DNA of 64,000 bases. Origin: Pseudoscleropodium purum (Eukaryota; Streptophyta; Bryopsida; Hypnales; Brachytheciaceae). Location: positions 10,168,001 through 10,232,000 of the forward strand of contig OZ017803.1 in assembly GCA_963969395.1 (NCBI GenBank), read 5' to 3'. Shown piece by piece: positions 13,199 to 25,900 of the stretch. The notes below the pieces were generated by a model. That model saw only the letters and a list, made by a program, of their open reading frames with translations, was not told the origin of the DNA and made no database searches. How positions within the stretch are numbered: the stretch's first letter is position 1; each line of letters opens with the position of its first letter. The translations under genes and the position numbers were made by a program.

Positions 13199-15659
13199 AT
13201 CAAGGATAGAAAATTTTGCCATCTAAATCCCATAAGACTCAGATAGTTGAGCCATTCCCAACAAATGGTCCATTCATGTTGGCCTTTGAGACCAACTTCA
13301 CCCTTCTTCTCTTCTCTTTAGAGTTTCTCTCTAGGGTAGGAAATACTTCAATCTCCATTCTAGCCCCACCCAATCCACAATTCTACCTCACCAAGGCATG
13401 GTTCCAAACCACAGAGTAGTGCCCTTCTCCCATTTGAAATGATATCTTGTGATAGATAAATAAAAAGATAGATAAAAACTCCGGTCTTTAAAGAAGGCCG
13501 GCGTGAATAGAGTGTTTGTTTGTAATGCCAATGAGCCAATGTTTAGTAGACCAAGGGTCCTTGATGCATGTTTTTTTTTACGATCACGGTGGGACAAGAA
13601 GTGGGGAACTTCAATCCATCAGGAAACCATCCAAGTGAATCAAGAGCTCATTAATTAATTTGTAGAGATCTAAGTAAACGCCCGGAGTCAACATGAATAT
13701 GTGGTCCAAGAAACATTCCAGGTTCCAACCAACCAAAGGGCCACAAATTCATCACTTTGCAAAGAAGTGCACGCCTCCAACTCTACGAAGCATAGGGCAC
13801 CCTGAGAACCAAAGCCTAAACTCCTTAACTTATGACTATAAAAACTGAAATTGCAATTGCTTTTCTTTCTATCCCAGTTGTACATGTCAACCGTTTTTTC
13901 AACAAATGAATGAATGCATGCATGATGGGTCCAGGCAGTGGGGGAGATGTAAAGTAAAGTACAGCCTCAACTGTAATATATGGAATTGGAATTGGAATTA
14001 AAATTTATTTATTTTTCCTTTTCTTTATGGGGGTACTATACTATCATAAGAGAAATTGACTGAAAAATATTTCAAGGTAGGTATGTCTTCTGCAAAGTTG
14101 TAGAGGAACTGGGTAAGTTGTTAGTTCCGTCGGTTATGGGGAGGGGCCTGCCTGAAGATCCAGTCAGTGCTGAGGTGGAAAGTACAGCCTCCACTGCAAT
14201 ATATTGAATTGGATTTTTATTTTTATTTTTCCCTTTTCTTAATGGGGGTAATGATATATATATTTTCATTCTGGCTGGGTATCACTGGAAAGTTCAGTTG
14301 TTCACTTTACAAGTCAGAGTCTCCGTCAGTTCATGTGGCAACACTCGTCACATCATTGTTACCCCTTGAAGAAATGCGACCCCCATGGCCAAGGTCGTCT
14401 CCAAACGACCCGTGACTATTGGACCAATAGGTGCATTTATTGTTTCTACAATGAAAAATCAAGCCATCCATCAACCACTTTTTGGCCTCACCAGTTGAAC
14501 CCTCGCCCCTCCCGGTTTGGAGTGTCTTTCGTCCTTGGATGCACAGAGGGAAATAAATAAGTTATAATGCCTAAACCTTATAAGGGCTTTCAAATTTATT
14601 GTACACTTCAATTTGCAATTTTGCAACTAATGTGATGGGATATATTCCACTTTGTTGATGCTAATTCCATTTGTCTTATTTATGAGAAATCTATTGAAAT
14701 TTATTTCAAGAAGTTTGACTTATCCAAATTCATTATTAGCTCTTAAAATGGGTACATTATGAACCTCCTACCTTGACCCCTAAAGTCATGAACATGTTTT
14801 TTTGAGAACACAATGTTTTGGGGTAGCTCACTATGAATGGAATTTTTATTTTCTTTCTTTGAAATTTTCAAAGTACATGTATCTGAGGAGTAGCTTTAAG
14901 GCCCATTTATTTTCATAGCTTTTAACTACATAGTTAAAGAGTTATTACATGGTATGTAGTTTTCATTGTGCAACAGGCAGCATAAAAAAATTCTGTAAAA
15001 TTAATTTTCAAGATTTATAATTATATATGTGGAATGAAAATGTCAAAGAAAATGTCTCTTCCAGTCCTTCTTTAGACTTTGTCCATGACTTTTGATTGGA
15101 GCCTTGGAAACCTCAAATGCCTTTCTCGAGATGAAATTCATCTTGATTTTCTACATTAACTTATTTCAAAGTTAAAAAAATAATAATTCTACATTGCCTA
15201 TATGAAGTCTGAAATTCTACTTCAAATTGATAACTCTTGCTTTGACTTGACTATGAGCAATTCAACTTTTACTAATCTTACATATTCCACATGAATTGTT
15301 TTACCTCTTATCATCCCTCTTGTCTTCTAGAAGCATTTTATAAACTTCAAGAGGCTTTCGAAGTTGTGCATGAGATTCATACCCAGGGTAAGTAACAATC
15401 TCGATGTAATTAATGGGATCCTAAAATATACATATGTGTAGAACAAAAACAGAGATATTGTAGGTTAGTTGCCAAATACATATTATTTTTTTGATTGAAG
15501 GGGCCAAATTCTTGAAACTTTTATTTTTAAGGTGCCAAACCTTCTTTTGGGGGGGACTTTAATTAAATATTCAACACCAAAATATCCAAATACGGTATTA
15601 TTGTTGGTGTGTTGAAGAAAGCAAAATGTACCTCGTGCTAGTGGACACTTTTAGAGCAC
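13199..15659. other. Intergenic DNA with a partial local duplication
   Basis: No recognised gene. A segment of about 80 bp is present twice: near 13960-14043 and 14178-14260, each starting AGTACAGCCTC(A/C)ACTG, then an ATATAT(G/T)GAATTGGA run, and ending CTTTTCTT(T/A)ATGGGGGTA. The offset is about 220 bp. A dispersed repeat copy lies at 14829-15010. Confidence 0.5.
14829..15010 (+). repeat. Dispersed repeat copy (partner at 31605-31790)
   Basis: Shares with 31605-31790 the ordered words TCACTATGAATGGAATTTTT, GAAATTTTCA, AGGAGTAGCTT(T/C)AAGGCCCA, TTTTCATA(G/A)CTTTT, CTACAT(A/G)GTTAAA and AGTTATT(A/G)CATG. The copies run in the same orientation. The class is unknown; no coding capacity is seen. 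Confidence 0.6.
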
Positions 15660-16800
15660 AGTTGCTTTTAGGGCAAACTACTCATTAGATACAGCTCCCC
15701 TCCTCCTCCCTCCACGTGTCCTTGTTCTTATTCTAGAATTCCATGTTTTATTAAATGTTAAGTTGATGCTAAACTTGCAGCAGAGGTTACCCCCCAGCCC
15801 AAGCAATTGAATCCCCTGGCCACAGGTAGGCTTGGGGATCACCACGAGTCCACGACGTCTTCTTACCCAATTGGGAGGGGTTACCCCCCCCCCCCCCCCC
15901 TCCCCTCTCCTCCCCTTCCACACGACAGACATTCTCCACCACTGATCCAACAATATCCATTCATCCATACATCCAGTAACATTCATCTATGCTCCCCTCG
16001 GTCGGTCGGTCGGTCGGTCGGTCCTGAGTGGCATTCCCATCTCAAACTGATTTCATGTATCACGCTTCCTTTTACGGTTGGCATGCAGGAATGGACGGCC
16101 TAGAAAAATCTGCACGGCACTGGGGGCGCTAAGTGACGCAGGACGTTAAAAAAACCCAGCCCATGAAGTGGTCCCAAGAGGCTGGAGTTTACCCTGGGGA
16201 AAACACAAGGATATTTTATTTTCTACATAACTTGTTTTTTACATTTTTGAATTCATATTTGCAATCAGAGACTCCAAATTAGCAAGGAATTGTCTAGAAT
16301 GTACCTTAGACACAGCTCAAAATAGGGGAATTTTTTTTTTCCTTTTATCCCCCCACATTTTACTTTTATCCCCATAGAACCCCAAAGTTACCTTGTCCTG
16401 CCTAAGTTACTACAGTACCGTGTGCTGCGCTCCTGTAGGATCGTGGGCTTCCAAGCCACCCGGCGAGACCGGTCCCGGGCTGCCTTTTTCGGCTGATTCC
16501 TTCCTCGTTGTGGCTTTGGGCGAGATCTTTTGGGTCCTTGGGGAACTGAAGATTCCACAGCGGATTCAACGGGCGGACTCAATGGGAGCGGAGGCTTCCA
16601 GGGCTGGGCCTACACTGTAACGACCGAACCATGGGCCTACCGAGTACAGTAGTAACCGCAGTTACCGAACCACAGGTTCGGTTGGGGCGTGTGGTTGGGT
16701 GGGGGGTTAGGAGAGAGGTTTGGGAATGAATCTAGGCGCAGATAGGGACTACCTTCAGGACGGGGGGGGCGGCGGGAGGGGACTTGCTAGTGAAATTAAC
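15660..16800. other. GC-rich island without a recognised gene
   Basis: Base composition changes sharply from the AT-rich surroundings. It holds a poly(C) run (about 15885-15901), a GGTC microsatellite (about 15998-16022), a GC-rich block at about 16385-16620 and a perfect small hairpin ACCGAACC-ACA-GGTTCGGT at about 16668-16686. The 75-codon open frame at 16393-16620 resembles no family I know. Origin unknown. Confidence 0.45.
15998..16022. repeat. (GGTC)n microsatellite
   Basis: About six tandem copies of a CGGT/GGTC unit in the GC-rich island, preceded about 100 bases upstream by a pure C run. Confidence 0.85.
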
Positions 16801-18538
16801 TCCAACTATAAAATCTATTGTAGAATCAAGGAATGTGTGGTCTTCCTCATGTTGGGAAGGTATTATGTTTTGGTAGAGATTTGGAAGGGACTTAGAGCTT
16901 CCTTCTAGTGGGTAGAGAGCTAGAAGGAAAAAATACTAATTTTACTTTTATGTGGACTTGGTGGGTGGGGGAGGGATACGATTAGGAGTCGACACATAGT
17001 AGATTCTCTCATGATTCATTAGTCCCCGCTAGTCTCCACCAATGGAGTTGTTCACTAATATCGGTTGAAAATGGAACTCCTCCTTTATCGTTGCCCACCC
17101 TGGCAAGACAATCGGTGGAGACAATTTTGTCTTCTTGCTCATTTCAGGTTGAAGTTTGCCCATCGAGTGAGCATGTAAGCCCACCCTTAGTAGTTCAATC
17201 AAGGCCGATTGGGGTTTGTTGAGGAGCCATACATAAGACAATTTGTGTTCAGTGCAATGGAGGTTGTGCTTTTTGAAAATAAAAAAGTCAGACTCTTAGC
17301 TTGCCTTGTTGGTAAACATTGTTATGCATTAGAGGTTGCTACAAATTAATCCTTGAACAACGATGTGGATGTTTATTGTCCGGTGGACGATAGAGAATCT
17401 AGCTATGTAGGACACGAGTGCATATGTTCATTCTTGAAATTTTGTGTGGAAAAAGAAGAGATCTTGCATAGTAGTTTGACCTCTTACAAGGGCTTTTGGA
17501 TTCTTCTAAATATATGACTTACACTATACCGAAAAAAAAATTTCCACAATGACCAATCCATCTTTTAAGAATTAAGAGGTTTGTTTCTGGATGCCCAAGT
17601 TGAACCTTGAAAGGCACCAACAAGGTACGCTAAAACTCTTAAGTACAATATCATTGAAGTTGAGGCCTATAAATATAAGACTACATTATACAAGTACCTA
17701 AATTACTTAAGTGCTAAAACATCACAAGAGATGTAAACTTTTAACCCTTAAGTGCTAAAACTTCCATATTCTAGACAATGAATAGTTTTTTCAAGCTAGT
17801 GTATTGCCGTGATTTTGATTCTCATTCATCCCAAATAATTCTTGAATTAAAAACAAAACAAAACATTTTTAATCCCTTGAAGACCAAGGGATAGTCTAGA
17901 TTTCCAAAATTGTAGAGATGTATTGTAAAATGCAATTTAGAATAATGATTTAATGATGAGTCTTAAAACAATAGTTGTAAAATATAATTCATATATCATA
18001 TCCATACAATTAGATCAACTAACGTACAAACCAATATTTTCAATAAAGTCTAAAGCCAAAAATTAAAAATTCCTTTACAATTGATTGTAGATTGAATATT
18101 TGTGATTTTCACAAGATTTTTTTTAAATTCTAATTATTTTATTTTATTTTTATTCAAGTCATTTTTGAAGAGTCATATTTGAATTGAAAAGTTTACTTTT
18201 GAGACTAGACCTACCAATACCTATTGAATAATAGAATAATTACAAAATAAATTTTTTAGAATCATTCTATACCATGCAAATGTTAAAAAACTAACACACA
18301 AATCTTCAAAAAAATGATGGATGAAAAAAATGCATTTCTATATGCATGGGATGTATTTGCATTAATCCATTGTTCAAAATTTGAACACTTGGGCCTTTAG
18401 GAATGAATGATTGATGAAATTGACGTAAATAATATGCATAGATGCCATATAAGCAAAATTGTGCAAACATCTAAAAAATAATTGAGGTGTTAAAGGATCA
18501 AAGGGAAGAAGCCTAATTATAGTCTCAACATCAAAGAC
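16801..18538. other. AT-rich intergenic DNA, no gene seen
   Basis: Only short frames without recognisable domains. Nothing exon-like could be supported. Confidence 0.45.
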
Positions 18539-18768
18539 GCTAGCCATGTGAACATACAAAATGTGAGCCTACAAGCCCTAAACATGAGTAAAAGTAGATA
18601 CTCTACAACCACAAAAGGTGCTTATAGTCTAAACACCTATAATATAAGTATTTATAACATAGGTACACTATAATAATGGGAGGTTTCTACAATATAGACA
18701 CCTATAATATAGATAAATAGACTACAATGTTTATGTGCTCATGATTGTAGACTCACATAATAGCACCC
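18539..18768. mobile_element. MITE-like element, copy A
   Basis: The left end reads GCTAGCCATGTGAACATAC and the right end, reverse-complemented, reads GGTGCTATTATGTGAG, so the ends are imperfect inverted repeats. The inside is rich in (C)ACCTATAATAT(A/T) words. Copy B (19134-19375) has the same termini and internal words. Target-site duplications are not clear, so the superfamily is not assigned. Confidence 0.5.
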
Positions 18769-19133
18769 ATGGGCACAACAAGGTGTTTTATAAAATTTGG
18801 CCATATGACATTCTCACATTCAACAATCTATTTTCTTTGAAAGAAAAGATATATGTATAGATGCAAGTATAGATGTTTTTTACATGTCTGTATGAAATTT
18901 CAAAAAAAATTCTAAGTTTGGTTTATTTACTTATATTTTGAGGGTTTATTTGATAATCAATTGAAAAGCATTGGTGATGAATTTTTAGAATTTTTATTGC
19001 TTATTGAAAAAAATGCCTATTGTGTCTATATTATGAAAAATTCTTTAAATAGTACAATAAGCAATTTTTAAGAATATTGAACACTACTATATAGTAGTAT
19101 GCTTGCTTTATTTACATTATAATTAATTTCAAC

Positions 19134-19375
19134 GGTGCTAGTATGTGAGCATAAGAATGTGAGCTTGTGAGCGTCGAGCTTACAATGTAGGTACCTATAA
19201 TATAGATACTACACTCTATAGAAGATGTATATATCAAAAACACCTATAATATTGGTGTTTGTAATATATATACTCTATAATTATAGACGATTTCTATGGT
19301 ATATACACCTATAACATACGTGAGTAGTATTCTAGGCTCATGGGCTCACATTCCCATGCTCACATAATAGCAGCC
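19134..19375. mobile_element. MITE-like element, copy B
   Basis: Left end GGTGCTAGTATGTGAGCATA and right end (reverse complement GGCTGCTATTATGTGAGCAT) form ~20-bp terminal inverted repeats with few mismatches. The interior repeats ACCTATAATAT and CTATA words, as in copy A about 600 bp to the left. The length of about 240 bp and lack of coding capacity fit a MITE. Confidence 0.55.
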
Positions 19376-20938
19376 CTCAAATTAATTTTATAAACCATTC
19401 TTGATTAGTATAGATAAATGAGTATGTGCTACATTTAACTACTTTTGAATTATTCAATGAATTATGGACTATATATCAACAAATCTCTTGAAAAAAACAT
19501 TGGGAGATCTCCCTATGATTGTATAGATCTTTTGACGTTTGTATAGATCTCCAAATGTTTTGTACTGATCTCTTAATGTTTTGGATTATCTCCTAATGAA
19601 CATTTTTTTTTCCTTGTGATCACTATTATTAATTCTGGTCTTTCAAAAGTCCAAAAGTAGTAAAATGTGGAATGTATTTTGATATTTATTTGTTTTGCAT
19701 GATTTTCTTTGGAATTTTGGTGTATTACTGTTTTCAATTATTTATAGCAATTGGTGATATTTGTGGCTTTTAGATCAAGTTGAAGTTTTAGACATTTAAA
19801 TTTCCAAAGGGTTCTTTGAGTTCTTTTTTGTTTTTTTATTCTTTGCTATTACAAACAAAACAAAGTAGGCTTCAAAAAATTTAATATATAAAAGATTACA
19901 TCATAATTGTGGTATATTAAATAAGATGTGTTATAGATCATTAAATCACAAGAAAAAAGAAAAACAACACATATGGATATCACATTTGTACTTCATCCAA
20001 TTGAGGATATATCAAGAAAATTTGTATAATATATTAGTGGAAAGAATTGAAAATTCTTTATAAGAACCAATGATATAGATAATTGGGAGAATTATAATTT
20101 TTTATTGTTACATCTTAGAAGAGATCTTACTATCTTTATCTTGAGTATTGAGTAGTAGTAGTATAGTAGTTAGTTTTAGGCTAAAACTCTAGCTAGGCTA
20201 CTTTATGAATTATACTACCATTGTATTTTTACTAAACTGATTTATCTTAGTAGTGTGTGTCACTAATTTACTAGAATCATACTATTTTGAATTAGTGCAT
20301 GTTGATATATTGCAATATCATAATAATTTCCAAAAAAATAAACTCTTATAGTGGCACTAATTTTCTAGGTAATGCTAATCCCTTTCACTACCATAACTAG
20401 ACAAATCAATGTAGGTTTAACCATTTATTTTAGCCAATGCATTTGTTGCATTAGAAAAAATCTGAATCCTATAGAAGGCCCATAAGGATTCAATTTTCGG
20501 TGCCCTACTGCAAGTATAGGAAAAAAAATATTAAAAAAGTATGAAAATTTAATGTGGGGATGACGTGGCACAAGTAGTGCCACATCAATTGCTTTCAACT
20601 AAAAATAAAAAATGGTTGATTTCTTCTCTAATTGCACCGGAGTAGTTTCATGCAGTTCAAAAATCACAGCCTTCTTGGTGGCTAAATTTTTTTGTAATGT
20701 GTTAGGAACAAAGTGCAAAAATCAACCTCAAAGAAAATAACCCATAATTATGCTCCATTCTCACGAACAAGCATAAACAATCTCATCTTCTGCTAGTCGT
20801 TTAATTTCCATCTACTATAGATAAGATTCATTTGTCTATAGACAACTAAAGGTGTCCTCTAATGAATCTTCAAACTTTCAACTTACTGAATCCTCAATTT
20901 CAAGGTCTTGCTGGTAAGGTAAGAAAATCCTACTTGTA
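19376..20938. other. AT-rich intergenic DNA, no gene seen
   Basis: Flank between the MITE-like pair and the retrotransposon. No gene-like frame or RNA was recognised. Confidence 0.45.
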
Positions 20939-21353
20939 TGTCACGACTACATCGCTTCAAGTTGGACAAGGTTCTATGCTAAATGGAAAGCGATTACTCC
21001 TAATGGGAGAGGAAGCAGTTATTCCTAGTTGGTTAACGAAGTATGAATTAAAGCTCGGTGAGGGAGAAATGTCCCTCACTTGACTACGTTAATATAAGAA
21101 CTATTCCAAACAATGAGTCCTTGGTACCAATGCCTCCTTGAATTGATTCTATGGTTGCTTCTTGATTGGCATGTGTGTTCTTGTGTTCTTTACGTATCAT
21201 GATTGGCCGTATGCATATTATTATTGTTTCATAGATTGAATTTTGTTGAGGGAGATATGGGTTTGGAATAGTTGCATTAGAGAGTAGAAATCGGATTGGA
21301 AATCCACTGGGAAGCATTAGCAAGATGCCCGCTTTGGATCCTGAGTCTTAATA
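20939..21353 (+). repeat. 5' LTR
   Basis: Starts TGTCACGAC and ends CTTAATA; aligns over its whole length with the 3' LTR, with many transition differences. The expected terminal CA has become TA by one transition. Confidence 0.9.
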
Positions 21354-21449
21354 TTATGTCAAGTCTTGATTGCCCCTGCTTCCATGGTGGAGGGTGTCCT
21401 AGTGAACATGATTGGCAATTGAGAGTCAATTGATTCGCGGAAGTGGTTG

Positions 21450-22890
21450 AACTTTGTTGAGAGAATTATTTTGATTTAATTATGGCTCAAGAAAGATTCA
21501 ATGAAGAAGTGGCATAGTCCCTGCCAAAGGGGCTTGGATCAGAGTGGGTGAATTTCATTCAACAACAAGTGTAGGCGGTGTTCCAGACTGCCATTCCTCA
21601 TATTGACCAACAAATTTCGGAGTGCGCTGTAGGCCGGCTTGATCCGATATCTCTATATGCCCCCACAAGAATGAATGATCATACGTGGTTGAGGTCGGAA
21701 GCATGGTTGTCATAGTGGACAGACGTCTGGTTCACCCGTCCGTTAGAGGTCCCACCCGTCCGATACAGTCAACACATAGTTGACTTTCTGATAACAGAAA
21801 ATAGGCCATGTGGATGCCATATGGATTAAGGAACATGCTGGACGCGGACGAGATTGTTAGGTTACAAAATTAAAGCCGTCCATCCCGTCCGTCCGGTTTG
21901 GTTTGCCCGTCTGTCCGTCCCGTCCAATGACCCTAACTCGCCCGTTATGACAACCATGGTCGAAAGGACGTGACGGTGAAGATTTTGAAGGACGAGACTC
22001 CAAGGTTGCAATGCAGGACAAATTTGCGGAGAATAAAGGCGGAGAAGTGTACAAGTGGTTTGTACAACTTCGTTTGGTGTTCCAAGGTAAGCCACGTGCC
22101 TACCACTGTGATGAAGATAAAGTTGCATATGCATTCTCCTATATGAGCGGTATAGCGTAGAATTGGGCGATGCCGATTCTTCAAGCATTGGACGAAGGGC
22201 GGCCTCACGATTTATTAGTAGACTATAATGCTTTCCGCAAAGCAATCATTGTTGTGTATGGAGATATTGACCGCAAGGATACGGCAAACGATTGACTTGG
22301 AAGAATTCGACAGACGGGATCAGTTGCGAATTATATCTCCATATTTAATGAATATGCCTCACAAGTTGATTGGAACAAGCCAAGTCTGGTAGCGCGGTTT
22401 TATAGGGGATTAAAGAATGAAATTCTTGATTTGGTAGCCACTACAAAAAATCAACCGCATTGATTGAATGAGTGTATGTCCATGGCTTCTTGGATTGATG
22501 AACGCTTATGGTCTCGGCGCCAAAATCGACATCCACCGGTCCTAGCTTCGCATCCACGAGATCAGGCTAGCCGATTTCAAGCTAATTCAAGGAGTTCTGG
22601 CCCAGTACCAATGGAGATTGATGCAGCCTCTGTGTCGATGGCTATGACAAAGACCACAATGGACCGTATAGAATACCAGAAACAAGGGAGGTGTTGGGGT
22701 TGCAAATTGCATGGGCATGTGCAAGCTAAGTACCCTACCAATCCTTCCAAACCCTACTCCCTTGCAGTTATTGGAGAAGAGGAAGATGGATCAATCAGAC
22801 TGGGAAAAGGTCGAGCTCGGGACTGAAGCCTTTCATTCGGTACTTGAGCACGCATCAAACGGCGGTGAGTGCGATCTCAAAAGGGGAGTT
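21450..22890 (+). pseudogene. Degenerate gag of the Ty3/gypsy element
   Basis: A capsid-like frame runs on both sides of the nested MITE (for example WFVQLRLVFQGKPRAY and AFSYMSGIA near 22053-22159), broken by stops. Near 22690-22735 a zinc knuckle reads CWGCKLHGHVQAKY: the CX2CX4HX4C pattern is kept except that the last Cys is Tyr. The frame is continuous across the MITE if the MITE and one copy of its target duplication are ignored, which shows that the MITE arrived later. Confidence 0.75.
21702..21958. mobile_element. hAT-like MITE nested in gag (257 bp)
   Basis: Perfect 13-bp terminal inverted repeats (CATGGTTGTCATA at the left, its reverse complement at the right) enclose a non-coding interior with many CCCGTCC-type words. 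Flanking 8-bp sequences GTCGGAAG (21694-21701) and GTCGAAAG (21959-21966) differ at one base and form the target duplication. An 8-bp duplication with short TIRs is the hallmark of hAT superfamily elements. It is non-autonomous: no transposase frame is present. Confidence 0.88.
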
Positions 22891-22989
22891 GGTCGATGAT
22901 TCTATGCTTTAGCAATCACAGCGGTCCACCAAGGTTGTATCCTCACATTACTTGCATGCCACTACAAAGCTAGGAGCACATTTGGCTAT

Positions 22990-25900
22990 GGATGCTCTTA
23001 TCAACTCGATTGCGACAACAACTTTAATTGATTTAGGTGCTACCGACATCTTTATGCATCAAGATTTTGCTTAACATTGTGGAGCAAAAATATGATCTAA
23101 ATTAATTCTACGAGAAGTTCGAGTTATAGATGGGAGAGTGATTAACTTTGGACTTATTATCCATGAAGCAACATTTGAATTGGAAGTGGGAAATTACGAA
23201 GAAATGATTGTGGTGGATTTCACAAACACTGGCCGATATCATTGCATTTTGTGATTTTGGGAACACCATGGCTTGTTCGTCATGACCCCACCATTCGTTG
23301 GCCTCAACATCAAGTGATTTTTGACTCAGAGTATTGTTGACATCATTGCATAGATGCAAATATGGAAAAAAAACATCAGATGGTAAGCAGGGCCCTGTGT
23401 CCTAGCAAACTGTACCGGGCTCTACGTTCTGGCAGCTTGTGCCACAGGTAGGATGGCAGGGCAACTTTGAAGCCAAAGGTGGAATTAAAGCCAGTGGGCT
23501 ACCATGGTACCTGATTAGCACAGGGCCAAAACATACTTTTGTATCGGGTGTGGCATTCCATCTTTCAACGAAGGAAGCCGAGCTATATATTTTGGAGATA
23601 TCAGAATTGAACGAGAATAAGACTATGGGACAACTGGATTCTCAAGTCCCAAAAGAATATCAGGATTTACAAGAAGTGTTTAGTGAGAAAGCCTCCAATG
23701 ACTTACCCAATCACAGTGGGTTGGATATGAAGATAGAGTTTAAAGAAGGACAAGAGCCCCATAACATGGGATTGCGACCTATGTCCTCCATAGAACTCGA
23801 AGAACTTCGACGATACCTTAAAGAAAATCTAGGCAAAGGGTGGATTTGCCGATCCAAATCTCCGGTCTTGGCTCCCATTATATTTGCTCGAAAAAAGGAT
23901 GGATCCATCCATGTTTGTATCGATTACAAGAACCTAAACAAAGTCACAACAAGAAATCGGTACCCTCTTCCTTTAATTCGTGACTTAACTGACCGATTGA
24001 TTGGAGCCAAAATTTTCACAAAGCTTGATATAAGACAAGCTTATCATCAAGTGCGAATGGCAAGAGGCCATGAATTTAAGATGGCATTTAAAACACATTA
24101 TGGATTATTTGAATATTTGGTGATGCCATTTGGTTTAACCAATGCTCTTGCTCAGTTCCAAGCGCACATATAGAGTATTTTTATATGATTTACTTGATAT
24201 TTCCTTTGTGATTTATTTGGATGACATTCTCATTTTCTCAAAAACTATGGAAGAGTACAAGGCAATTGTGTGAGAAGTACTTCAATGTTTGCTTCATCAT
24301 GGTCTTTTTATTAAAACTTCTAAGTGTCAATTTCACCAAAGTTGTGTGGAATTTTTGGGAATGATGGTTTTGGAAAAGGGATTGGAAATGTGTCACGATA
24401 AGGTGCAAGCAATTCAAGAATGGCCGACTCCGAAATCAGTGAAGGAAGTCCAGGCTTTCCTAGGGTTTGCTAATTTTTACCAGTGCTTTATCTATGATTA
24501 TTCAAGAATTACTATTCCTCTTACTTCGTTGACATGGAAAGATCAACGCTTTGAATGGACCTCTTCAACGGATGAGGCATTTAGGAAACTTAGGTCTCGG
24601 TTCACTAAGGCCCCGGTGCTAGTTCACCCTGATTTTCAACTCCCTTTTGTGGTGGAAACAAATGCCTCAAACAGTGTTACATGATCTATTTTATCACAAC
24701 GTAGGGAGGGTGGGCATCAACATCCATGCGCCTATCGGAGCTCTAAAATGCAACCGGTTGAGAGGAACTATGACATATATGACAAAGAATTGTTGAGTAT
24801 TGTACTTGCATTTCATAAATGGCGGGTCTACCTGAAAGGGTCTCCACACCAAATTCGGGTGATTTCTGACCATAAAAATCTTGAACACTTCCTAACAACT
24901 AAACAACTAAACCGACGACAGGCATGGTGGTCCGAACAACTCTTGGCATTCAACTTCAAAATCCACCATCAGTTGGGGGCGTTGAATGGGTGTGCCAATA
25001 TGCTTTCAAGATGGCCCGATATACTAGAAGATTCATCAGAAGAACCCAAGCCACTTTTATGGTTAACAGCCATGGAGGCGTGTGAGTCCGTTTGGATTGA
25101 TGCTAAAATTATTCAATATATAAAAATAGCCATGGAAGAGGATATCTGCTTAAACCAATATTGGCATTCTTTATGAATAATCTTGATCGAGCCTTGATGA
25201 ACATTCGTCGGCAATTTTAAGATTACAAGATTTGCGACGGGATTTTTTATTTTCGGGATGCAATTTTTGTACCGGATGATGATGAGGTACAACGACAAAT
25301 ATCACGCTCAAGACATGATGCACCAATGGCAGGACATCAAGGTCAAGCGAAGACTGTGGATTTGGTGTCTAGAACTTTCTATTGGCCCACATTTCGAAAA
25401 TACGTGCACCGGTATGTTGATGGTTGTGACTTGTGCCAACGTTTGAAACCCACTCATCATGCTCGACATGGGTTATTGCAACCCATTTCAGCGGCAGAGG
25501 CACCATGGAAACGGGTCACGGTTGATTTCATTGTCAAATTGCTAAATAGCAATGGATCTAACTCTATTTTGGTTGTTGTAGACAAAAATACCAAATTAGC
25601 ACATTTTATTCTGATGAATGAAACGATTGACTCTTTGGCGACCGCCACTTTATACCTTCATCACGTATGGAAACATCATGGGATTCTAGAGGAAATTATA
25701 TCCGATCGTGGACCAATATTCATTTCCAGATTTATAAAACGCCTACACGAACTTCTCCGCATTCAATCTACTTCAATAACGGCTTTCCACCCACAATTTG
25801 ACGATCAGATAGAAAGGGTGAATCAAGTTCTAGAGCAATTTCTTCGCATGTTTACAACCCAACGACATGATGATTGATTGGACCTCCTTCCAATAGTAGA

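Noticed and set aside
16430..16490. tRNA-like segment with CTTCCAA anticodon-loop-like word, GC-rich stem and following T run
   Set aside because: Acceptor and D arms cannot be completed and the T-loop lacks a proper TTC sequence; not a tRNA gene.
17029..17241. 70-codon minus-strand frame with a faint retroelement look
   Set aside because: No diagnostic motif of reverse transcriptase, RNase H or integrase could be found around it.
21862..22245. 127-codon minus-strand frame within the retrotransposon
   Set aside because: Antisense shadow of gag that also runs through the nested MITE.
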